From JBGOUP01 sp041477655 (lineage in GTDB: Bacteria; Patescibacteriota; UBA1384; 2-12-FULL-50-11): a DNA stretch of 10,174 nucleotides. The stretch is taken from the NCBI GenBank assembly GCA_041477655.1, contig JBGOUP010000029.1:1-10174 (forward strand), written 5' to 3'. The notes under the pieces are model-generated. The model searched no databases and was not told where the DNA came from. It worked only from the letters and a program-made list of their open reading frames with translations. Position 1 is the stretch's first letter. Every line of letters starts with the position of its first letter. Made by a program: the position numbers and the translations under genes. Shown in pieces: positions 1-6,264 of this stretch.

Positions 1-91
1 CCGGGTGCTCCTTCAGTAGCTTAAGGGTGTCCATAGTTTTCATGAACCGACCGTAGCCCTTAATCCATCGACCGACAAACTCCACTCTCAT
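1..91 (-). CDS. Partial hypothetical protein, N-terminal 30 residues
   Basis: This reading frame starts at an ATG at 91-89 on the minus strand and runs open to the left window edge, so only the first 30 residues are visible (MRVEFVGRWIKGYGRFMKTM, then DTLKLLKEHP). I do not recognise the family. The piece is basic and amphipathic, with no obvious signal peptide or membrane segment. Support for a real gene comes from an AAGGAG ribosome-binding site 5 nt before the ATG and a plausible promoter further upstream. It is divergent from ftsH and shares the 106-bp spacer with it. Its function cannot be inferred from this fragment. Confidence 0.6.
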   Translation of the reverse strand, partial: MRVEFVGRWIKGYGRFMKTMDTLKLLKEHP

Positions 92-96
92 GGAAG

Positions 97-102
97 CTCC
101 TT
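97..102 (-). promoter_or_regulatory. Shine-Dalgarno AAGGAG of the partial minus-strand gene
   Basis: On the minus strand AAGGAG lies 5 nt before the ATG at 91. It is the only textbook SD in the window and is what fixes the start of the partial gene; most other starts here have none. Confidence 0.65.
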
Positions 103-118
103 AACTTTCAAAGAGTCC

Positions 119-147
119 AGTATGTATCGGAACTTTTGCAGACTCAA
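119..147 (-). promoter_or_regulatory. Candidate sigma70-type promoter for the partial minus-strand gene
   Basis: Read on the minus strand, a TTGAGT -35 (147-142) and a CATACT -10 (124-119) are separated by exactly 17 nt. The start point would fall near 112, giving a leader of about 20 nt that contains the AAGGAG site. Each box matches consensus at 4 of 6 positions, so this is plausible but unproven. Confidence 0.4.
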
Positions 148-162
148 CTGGGTAATATTGTT

Positions 163-191
163 TTGATTTTTGACTCGTTCTCCAGTAAAAT
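163..191 (+). promoter_or_regulatory. Candidate promoter giving a leaderless ftsH mRNA
   Basis: TTGATT (163-168) and TAAAAT (186-191) are separated by 17 nt and match the sigma70 consensus at 4/6 and 5/6 positions. The expected transcription start, about 7 nt after the -10 box, falls on the ftsH ATG at 198. There is no SD-like purine run before the ATG, which fits a leaderless transcript. It lies in the spacer shared with the divergent minus-strand promoter. Confidence 0.55.
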
Positions 192-197
192 AACCGT

Positions 198-2009
198 ATG
201 ACTGGCAGGAATCGTTTCTGGCGACAGGTTATTTCTCTTATTACCATCCTCTTTTTGGTGGTGATTGGTTGGAGCATTTTTGTCCTGCCCGGCAACAAGC
301 CAAGCCAGAACGTGCCCATCTCCCAAATTACTAAAGAAATTCAGGACGGTCATGTTAGTAGCGTCACCGTCAAGGGAAATGAGGTAGACGCCAAAACCAA
401 AGACAACGTCACTTTGGTTAGTTACAAAGAAGCCAGTCAGGGCTTAAAAGATTACGGCATTACTCCAGATAAAGTTTCCATTGATATTAAAAACCCTGAT
501 TCCGGCGCCGCCTGGACAACTATTCTGTCGATTCTTTTACCCTTCCTGCTCTTGGGCGGATTCCTTTATTTCCTGACCCGCCAAGCTCGGGCCGGCAGTA
601 TGCAAGCGATGTCTTTTGGCAAATCTAACGCTCGGGTATTTGATGGCAAAAAACGAGTAACTTTCGCCGATGTAGCTGGCCTTAAGCACGTTAAACAGGA
701 ATTAGCCGAAGTGGTTGAGTTTCTAAAAACCCCGGCAAAATTTCAAGCTTTGGGAGCAGAAATTCCCCGAGGCGTCTTGTTGGTTGGTCCGGCTGGAGTC
801 GGTAAAACATTATTAGCCAAGGCCGTGGCCGGCGAAGCCGAGGTGCCCTTCTTTAGTCTTTCGGCCTCGGAGTTTGTGGAAATGTTTGTAGGTGTGGGCG
901 CCTCGAGGGTTCGAGACTTATTTGCCAAGGCTAAAAAACTTTCGCCAACAGTTATTTTTATTGATGAGCTAGACGCCGTCGGTCGTCAGCGGGGGACCGG
1001 TTTGGGTGGCTCACACGACGAACGGGAACAAACCCTTAACCAAATTCTGGTCGAGATGGATGGTTTTGATACCGACACCAACGTTATCGTCTTAGCCGCT
1101 ACCAACCGTCCAGACGTTCTCGATCCGGCCCTACTTCGACCTGGCCGGTTCGATCGCAAAGTTGTTCTCGATCTACCCGATCGAGTTGAGCGTAAACAAA
1201 TTTTAGAGATTTATGTCCGTAACAAACCCGTTGCTAAGTCTATTAACCTAGACGAGATCGCTCGGATTACTCCAGGTCTATCGGGAGCGGATCTGCGAAA
1301 CGTAGCCAACGAAGCGGCCATTTTGGCCGCTCGAGATAATCGCAAACAAGTTGAACAAAAAGATTTCCGAGCCTCGATTGAAAAAGTCATTTTGGGGCCG
1401 GAGCGAACTAGCCATATTATCAAAGACAAAGAGCGCCAAATTGTCGCTTACCACGAGGCTGGCCACGCTATTATCGGCCATCTACTCCACCAACTTGATC
1501 CTGTTCACAAAGTTTCCATCATCTCCCGAGGCATGGCTCTGGGTTACACCTTGAGTTTGCCCGAGGAAGATCGTCGGCTAATCCCGGAGAGTAAATTTGA
1601 ACAAGAGATTATCCAGCTTTTGGGCGGACGAGCGGCTGAAAAACTGATTTTTCATGAAGTAACTACCGGCGCTAGTAATGATTTAGATCGAGCCACTGAC
1701 ATCGCCCGCAATATGGTGACGATTTTTGGCATGAGTGATTTGGGACCGATTAAACTTGGCGAACGAGAAGAGTTGGTCTTTTTGGGACGGGAAATGGGCA
1801 TGCACAAAGTTCATTCAGAACGAATGGCCTCCCAAATTGACGAGCAGATCTCCAGCATTATTGATCGTTGTTGGAAACAAGCCTTGAAAATCCTTAAAAC
1901 CGAAATTAACGTATTGCATGCCATGGCCAAAGAGTTGTTGGAAAAAGAGACGCTCGAAGACGACGATCTGAGAAACGTCTTTGCCAAACTAAAGCCAATG
2001 CCAGCCTAA
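198..2009 (+). CDS. ftsH: ATP-dependent zinc metalloprotease FtsH
   Basis: Membrane-anchored AAA+ protease that extracts and degrades misassembled membrane proteins and some soluble regulators. Visible in order: TM1 (about 10-30), the periplasmic/extracellular FtsH_ext-like domain (31-105), TM2 (about 106-127), Walker A GPAGVGKT (197-204), the pore loop in FVEMFVGVGAS (226-236), Walker B VIFIDELDAV (252-261), the second region of homology with its arginine fingers (TNRPDVLDPALLRPGRFDR, 302-320), the zinc motif HEAGH (419-423) and the probable third zinc ligand D495 in SNDLD. At 603 residues it is close to normal FtsH length, so it should be active. The Walker A is unusual in having Ala-Gly-Val where GPPGTGKT is typical. 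The ATG at 198 is preferred because the TM1 hydrophobic stretch begins right after it and a promoter sits just upstream. It probably forms an operon with the signal peptidase gene 4 nt downstream. Confidence 0.97.
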   Translation: MTGRNRFWRQVISLITILFLVVIGWSIFVLPGNKPSQNVPISQITKEIQDGHVSSVTVKGNEVDAKTKDNVTLVSYKEASQGLKDYGITPDKVSIDIKNPDSGAAWTTILSILLPFLLLGGFLYFLTRQARAGSMQAMSFGKSNARVFDGKKRVTFADVAGLKHVKQELAEVVEFLKTPAKFQALGAEIPRGVLLVGPAGVGKTLLAKAVAGEAEVPFFSLSASEFVEMFVGVGASRVRDLFAKAKKLSPTVIFIDELDAVGRQRGTGLGGSHDEREQTLNQILVEMDGFDTDTNVIVLAATNRPDVLDPALLRPGRFDRKVVLDLPDRVERKQILEIYVRNKPVAKSINLDEIARITPGLSGADLRNVANEAAILAARDNRKQVEQKDFRASIEKVILGPERTSHIIKDKERQIVAYHEAGHAIIGHLLHQLDPVHKVSIISRGMALGYTLSLPEEDRRLIPESKFEQEIIQLLGGRAAEKLIFHEVTTGASNDLDRATDIARNMVTIFGMSDLGPIKLGEREELVFLGREMGMHKVHSERMASQIDEQISSIIDRCWKQALKILKTEINVLHAMAKELLEKETLEDDDLRNVFAKLKPMPA

Positions 2010-2013
2010 GACC

Positions 2014-2589
2014 ATGGAGCGAGGGGAACGGGCCGAACGACTATTTTGGGTGACAGGCTGGATCTATGATTTTTCCAAAGTTGCTACTACGCTGTTAATT
2101 GTTGGTTTAGTCACTCATTATTTTTTGTTTACCGTTCTGATTGTTCGCGGCCAGAGTATGGTGCCAAATTATGTTGATGGCGAGGTGCTGACGGTTAATA
2201 AGATTTCTTACTTGGTTGGCTCTCCCCAGCGGGGTGATGTGGTGGCTATGTTTTTTCCCGGTGAAACGGAAAAACGTTTCATTAAACGCATCGTCGGTCT
2301 GCCGGGCGAACGGGTTACGGTCAGTAACGGCCACATGCTGATAAATGGTCAAGTACTCAAAGAAGCCTATTTGCCTAAAAACCTAGCTACTATTCCCGAT
2401 TCTGACCGGACACTGCAGACTGGCGAGTATTTTGCTATGGGTGATAATCGCTCGGTCAGTTCCGACTCACGAGCCTGGGGACCAGTTCCCCAGTCATTCA
2501 TTATTGGCAAGGTCACTCACCGTTTAGTCCAGTTTGGCAGCTCACAGACTGCCTTAGGAGACGAGCGGACCGCGCATCTCGCTAATTAA
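2014..2589 (+). CDS. lepB: Type I signal peptidase
   Basis: Removes signal peptides from exported proteins on the outer face of the cytoplasmic membrane using a Ser/Lys dyad. The 191-residue protein has one N-terminal TM segment (about 23-43), followed at once by box B RGQSMVPNY with the nucleophile S48. Box D is FIKRIVGLPGE, with K91 as general base, and box E is GDNRSVSSDSRAWG (143-156). The length is typical of short Gram-positive/CPR enzymes. Its start lies 4 nt after the ftsH stop with no SD, so translation probably depends on coupling with ftsH. The last 36 nt overlap the end of the convergent DUF2207 gene. A likely client, the signal-peptide-bearing DUF2207 protein, is encoded next door. 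Confidence 0.95.
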   Translation: MERGERAERLFWVTGWIYDFSKVATTLLIVGLVTHYFLFTVLIVRGQSMVPNYVDGEVLTVNKISYLVGSPQRGDVVAMFFPGETEKRFIKRIVGLPGERVTVSNGHMLINGQVLKEAYLPKNLATIPDSDRTLQTGEYFAMGDNRSVSSDSRAWGPVPQSFIIGKVTHRLVQFGSSQTALGDERTAHLAN

Positions 2590-4206
2590 ACGAGAGATAG
2601 CCTCGGTAAAATTAACTATTTCTTCAACAAACTGGCCGGTCGAACCTTCGTCGTAAGTTATTAACCAATCAGGCTTAATAATCAAGGTACTGGAAAGGTC
2701 AAATCGCTTGGCCCAGGCTTCAGTTTGATTAAGGGCAATAGCATATGCTAGATATGTTTCAAATACTTTAGTTCTAGCCGCTTCCAGTGGCAGTGGCTTT
2801 GGCTCTTTGAGGAAATTGGCGAATGCTAGCCAATCTTCTCTTTCTTGGAGGCCAAGTTTTGTGTAGCTAACTAGCCTTGGAGTAAGTTTGATAATAAAAT
2901 AGGTAACCAGCATGGTGCTGGCAAATGGCAGTATTAGATATGGGGATATGCCCGAGACGGCCACCCAAATAGCGCCAAGGATGCTAACAAAATAAAATCC
3001 TAGGGCAATAAGCTTGTAGCGTACTCTAGTTATATGCGGATTTTCGGCGAAGAATTGCTTATCGGTTACTACTTGGTAAATTTGGCTAAAAGCGGCTTTG
3101 ATTTTAGGACTAAAGAGTGTTCGCTTGCTTATTTCTTCGATCTGTTCTGGCGAAACCCGGCGATTGGTCAGGGTAAAGACTTCTTCTATTAGCTCACGCT
3201 CCCAGGGTTCAAGCCCAACGTCCAGGGCTTTGCGTTGGCTCAAATAATATGAGCCGCCTTTTTTCAAGATAACAATATAACCCCGCTGGCAGAAATCCAC
3301 CAGCAGAGCCACCAACTCTCTTGGATAGATTTTTTTCTCAACCAAAACGCCAACCAACAACGGAGATAACCTTGATGGCTGTTGGGGGCTGACCCGAGCC
3401 ACGGCTTCTTCACTTCTGTTCTGAACTAACCTTAACCGCCACAATACTAATAGGTTGAGCAGTAGAACTATCACGCCAATACTTAGCCAAGGCAAGATCT
3501 CTAGATCTAGCAAGCTCAATCGGGTTTCTTCGTAAGTGCTTAAGTTGATGACCGATTTTGGCCAGTTGGCGCTGATAGTCACTAACGCTTCTGGCCCCAC
3601 CCCATCGACGGTGAACATTATCTGATTGTTTTGTGGCAGAGACGTTTGGGGGTTATATGCCCCCTGGATGGCGTAAACATTACGGTACAATCCTTGCTGG
3701 TCGTTGGCGACGACGTCGCTTGGTAAGGAGAAAGTTAGGCGAATTGAGTTAATCGAATAACCTGATTGCTGAACGACTTTATAAAAAAGTTGATCGGTTT
3801 GGTTATGGCGAATTAGGCTACTGGAAGTTTCGTAGATAATTTTCCAATTCTCGGCCCGAATTTGTGAGCTGATACTGGTTTGGTTATGACCGCGCTGGAT
3901 CTGATAGCCACTGGATTCTAAACTTTGGCCATCGGCTTGGAGCTGAATATTCTTTGCCACCGAAAAAAGTTGCCACTTAAGCGGGCTCTGGCCAAGGAAA
4001 GCAATATTTTGCTCAACGGAAATTGTCCCGTTCTTATTCAATCCAACGTCTATAACCAAGGAGTTGATTGATTGGCCAGTATTGGTTTGAGCTTTTACGG
4101 CAGTAGGTATCAAGAAACCGACGATCATTGCTAGGCACAACACTCTAACCACCCTCTCAAGCCGCTTAATTAGAGACAGACCCCTTACTCGCATTACCTT
4201 CATCAT
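2554..4206 (-). CDS. DUF2207-family membrane protein
   Basis: The family has no established biochemical function; it is common in actinobacteria, firmicutes and CPR bacteria. The 550-residue protein has a long basic N-region and hydrophobic core ending at AVKA|Q (about 1-39), which looks like a signal peptide. An extracellular beta-rich DUF2207 domain follows (about 45-225), then TM1 (about 238-258), a cytoplasmic segment (about 260-395) including a winged-helix-like stretch around LVDFCQRGYIVILKKGGSYY (302-321), then TM2 and TM3 (about 398-417 and 422-440). The C-terminal tail contains the family's usual DWLAFANFLKE and FETYLAYAIAL motifs (458-492). Start choice is uncertain: ATG codons at residues 1, 2 and 5 are all usable and none has a convincing SD. 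It converges on the signal peptidase gene with a 36-bp overlap and is divergent from the dockerin gene. Confidence 0.88.
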   Translation of the reverse strand: MMKVMRVRGLSLIKRLERVVRVLCLAMIVGFLIPTAVKAQTNTGQSINSLVIDVGLNKNGTISVEQNIAFLGQSPLKWQLFSVAKNIQLQADGQSLESSGYQIQRGHNQTSISSQIRAENWKIIYETSSSLIRHNQTDQLFYKVVQQSGYSINSIRLTFSLPSDVVANDQQGLYRNVYAIQGAYNPQTSLPQNNQIMFTVDGVGPEALVTISANWPKSVINLSTYEETRLSLLDLEILPWLSIGVIVLLLNLLVLWRLRLVQNRSEEAVARVSPQQPSRLSPLLVGVLVEKKIYPRELVALLVDFCQRGYIVILKKGGSYYLSQRKALDVGLEPWERELIEEVFTLTNRRVSPEQIEEISKRTLFSPKIKAAFSQIYQVVTDKQFFAENPHITRVRYKLIALGFYFVSILGAIWVAVSGISPYLILPFASTMLVTYFIIKLTPRLVSYTKLGLQEREDWLAFANFLKEPKPLPLEAARTKVFETYLAYAIALNQTEAWAKRFDLSSTLIIKPDWLITYDEGSTGQFVEEIVNFTEAISRLISEMRGPLVS

Positions 4207-4301
4207 AACAGCTACAAAACTGTTTCATCGGCCAGTTAGCCAATGATAGCCGTTAGTCACCAGCTCCGACATTCAACTCTGCCAAAGTTGGTAACAGCTA
4301 C
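4206..4301. repeat. Direct repeat TAACAGCTAC in the divergent spacer
   Basis: TAACAGCTAC occurs at 4206-4215 and again at 4292-4301, 86 bp apart. The related octamer TTAGCTAC follows at 4314-4321. The spacer (4207-4365) between the DUF2207 and dockerin genes holds no other clear structure or gene. The repeats might be operator half-sites or chance; the sequence does not decide. Confidence 0.35.
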
Positions 4302-4351
4302 TAGTCCACTAACTTAGCTACTTTCATCAGGGAGTCTTGGGGCAACTGTGG

Positions 4352-4357
4352 TAGGCT
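4352..4357 (+). promoter_or_regulatory. Weak -10-like box before the dockerin gene
   Basis: TAGGCT ends 8 nt before the ATG at 4366, the same spacing as the much better TATACT box of lepA. There is no good -35 and no SD upstream of the start. This is listed only because the position repeats the arrangement seen at ftsH and lepA. Confidence 0.2.
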
Positions 4358-4365
4358 AGATAGAG

Positions 4366-4932
4366 ATGCGAACCATCGTCGTAACCCTGTTGGTAGTCGG
4401 AGCTGGCCTGTTGGCTATCCTCCTGCTTAATCGTCAGCTGGCCATAAATATCAACTCTAGCCAATCAACTAATCATTTAGCATTGATGAACCTGCCGGCC
4501 AGTTACTGCCCCAGCCAAATTGAGTTAGCCGCTCTGGGACAAAAAGCCATCACCTCACAAACGCCGATTTCAGCTATATTATCGGTTAATCACTGCGCCG
4601 ATATTGATTTGGGCTCGGTGCTGACTAAGCCTGGCAGTTATCAACTCATTATTAAGGCACCATGGTCTCTGGCGGTCAGTTATTCCATCAGCGTTCCAAC
4701 CAAAGGCAGTCTCCCAGTAACGTTGCGGTTAGGCGATGCCAACAACGACAATGTCATTGATGAGCAGGATCAAAAAATTATTAGCGATCATTTGTTTGTT
4801 CAAGCCCCAGCCGATAAGGCTGACGTTGATGGTGATGGACTTGTTTCGGTTATGGATTTATCACTGGCTAAACTTAATCAGGGTGTGGGTGTCAAACGAC
4901 CGGATGGCCAAAATTGGCAGGAAATAAAATGA
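4366..4932 (+). CDS. Membrane-anchored dockerin-domain protein
   Basis: A 188-residue protein with an N-terminal TM anchor (about 3-22), an extracellular beta-rich domain of unknown fold (about 35-120) with two cysteines (C48 and C77) that could form a disulfide, and a type I dockerin-like module (about 122-175). The dockerin has two calcium-loop repeats. The first is GDANNDNVIDEQD, with ligands D124, N126, D128, D132 and D135. The second is ADVDGDGLVSVMD, with D153, D155, D157, S161 and D164. In known systems dockerins bind cohesin modules, and the next gene encodes one. The genes share an ATGA stop/start overlap, so the two proteins are probably made together. No glycoside hydrolase is present, so a cellulosome role is unlikely; a cell-surface assembly role is inferred. 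The first domain was not recognised. Confidence 0.85.
   Translation: MRTIVVTLLVVGAGLLAILLLNRQLAININSSQSTNHLALMNLPASYCPSQIELAALGQKAITSQTPISAILSVNHCADIDLGSVLTKPGSYQLIIKAPWSLAVSYSISVPTKGSLPVTLRLGDANNDNVIDEQDQKIISDHLFVQAPADKADVDGDGLVSVMDLSLAKLNQGVGVKRPDGQNWQEIK
4919..4922 (+). promoter_or_regulatory. SD-like AGGA deciding the cohesin gene start
   Basis: AGGA at 4919-4922 lies 6 nt before the ATG at 4929. That ATG overlaps the TGA of the preceding gene as ATGA. This makes 4929 a better start than the in-frame TTG at 4914, which lies before the SD. Confidence 0.55.
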
Positions 4933-6254
4933 AACAGCAACCGATTGGCAATTCGCGTCTCTTATTTATTGTTGTTTCTATTCTGACTCTAATACTATTA
5001 ATTGGCTCGGTAGTGTTGGAGCGAATTGTCTTTAGAGCTGAACAGGTTAGTGGCTCGGTTTTACTCTCTCCAGCTACCTGGCAAGTCGGCCAAGGTCAAA
5101 CTTTCGCCGTTAGCCTTCAATCTGATCTAGCCACAACTGCCTATGTCAGCGCTCTGCAAACTCAAATTAACTGGCCAAGCGACAAAGTTGAGTTAGTTAA
5201 GGCAACTCCAGAGCAATCCTGGCAAACGATTAGCCTTAACGCTAAAAGTGGAGAAATAAACTGGGCCATCGCCCCGGCGACAACTTTTGGTACCTTGGTT
5301 CCGGTCCAAGGACAAACGGCCTTTGGCAGGCTTGAGTTTAAGGCCGTCTCTACCGGCAGTGTATCGTTTAAGTTTAGCCAGAACCATACAATCCTGGCGG
5401 CAGTCGACTTAACCAACCAATTAAAAGTCTACAACGCCGCTACACTCGTCCAGGGGAATTCGGGCACAATTGGTGATTTGTCTAGTCACAATACTACCCC
5501 AGTAACTTCCAATCTATCGTCAGTCGCGCCGATCACAGATTTCCAAGGCCAAAAATTGACGATTGGTCAACCAATCATCCTGCCGACATCAGCGCTACTG
5601 GTGGTCAAAAGCCAACAGACAAGCCTAGCCAAGCTAGAGTTCGGTTTGACTGAGAAGTTGGGCAGTAGCGTCGAAGATCAACAGTTAAGTAACGATCGTC
5701 TGCTTAAGATCGTTGGGCTCGAACCCAACGCCAGATATTACTATCGAGTTTCGATTGGCGCTACTAGCTCTTCCCAAGTTTCCGGTCAGATTAGATCGTT
5801 TACCACCGGTAGTTTCAGCTCGTCACCGGTCGATGTCAGTAAGTCCGAGTTTCTGGCCGAACCGGCCCAAGGCCAAAGCCTGTCAACGCTCTACGTCGTG
5901 CTACGGGATAGCCAAGGCCAGGCGGTTAGGTCCGACCAAGTTCCAACCCTATCAATTTTGGCTGGGAAGGCTCAACTGGAATCGGTCAGTCAAAACGAAG
6001 GCCTTTACTCGTCAAGTTTGATTGCCGATAGCCAAGCTGGCCACCAGCAGGTAGTGATACTGGCTAGTCTCAATTCCCAGCCAATAGGTGAGAGCACGGT
6101 TACTTTTGATCCCAAGACCGGAGTTAGCCAAACCAATCAAAATCAGGAGGCACAGGTCATCTTAGGTAATAAAACTTGGCTGATCCTGCTTCTAACGGCA
6201 TTGATTGGCCTGGTTTGCGGCTCTCTTGTAGTCAGACTAACTAGACAACACTAA
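4929..6254 (+). CDS. Membrane-anchored cohesin / Fn3-like / Ig-like surface protein
   Basis: With the ATG at 4929 the protein has 441 residues; an in-frame TTG at 4914 would add five. Order: N-terminal TM (about 11-34); cohesin-like beta domain (about 42-174; SPATWQVGQGQTFAVSLQS, then the INWPSDKVELV strand and AFGRLEFKAVSTGSVSFKF); Ser/Thr-rich linker (about 180-200); a fibronectin-III-like domain (about 205-295) carrying the signature GLEPNARYYYRV (263-274); an Ig-like/invasin-type domain (about 301-395); a Gln/Asn-rich linker; and a C-terminal TM (about 417-436) followed by a basic tail RLTRQH. Having two anchors, it could loop out from the membrane, or the N-terminal segment could be a cleaved signal. 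Its likely partner is the dockerin protein encoded just upstream. Domain calls rest on motif and pattern reading; cohesin is the surest of them. Confidence 0.82.
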   Translation: MKQQPIGNSRLLFIVVSILTLILLIGSVVLERIVFRAEQVSGSVLLSPATWQVGQGQTFAVSLQSDLATTAYVSALQTQINWPSDKVELVKATPEQSWQTISLNAKSGEINWAIAPATTFGTLVPVQGQTAFGRLEFKAVSTGSVSFKFSQNHTILAAVDLTNQLKVYNAATLVQGNSGTIGDLSSHNTTPVTSNLSSVAPITDFQGQKLTIGQPIILPTSALLVVKSQQTSLAKLEFGLTEKLGSSVEDQQLSNDRLLKIVGLEPNARYYYRVSIGATSSSQVSGQIRSFTTGSFSSSPVDVSKSEFLAEPAQGQSLSTLYVVLRDSQGQAVRSDQVPTLSILAGKAQLESVSQNEGLYSSSLIADSQAGHQQVVILASLNSQPIGESTVTFDPKTGVSQTNQNQEAQVILGNKTWLILLLTALIGLVCGSLVVRLTRQH

Positions 6255-6264
6255 TGAGTTACTA

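Noticed and set aside
170..191. TTGACT at 170-175 as the ftsH -35 box
   Set aside because: It is only 10 nt from the TAAAAT box, whereas TTGATT at 163-168 gives a 17-nt spacer.
4736..4927. 63-residue plus-strand frame inside the dockerin gene
   Set aside because: It overlaps the calcium-loop codons of a clear dockerin in another frame; a shadow of the repetitive GAT/AAC codons.
4914..4928. TTG at 4914 as the start of the cohesin gene
   Set aside because: It lies before the AGGA site. The ATG at 4929 has correct SD spacing and an ATGA overlap with the preceding stop.
5713..6021. 102-residue plus-strand frame inside the cohesin gene
   Set aside because: Its composition is arbitrary (many Arg, Pro and Ser) with no domain pattern, and the host frame has recognisable Fn3-like and Ig-like strands.
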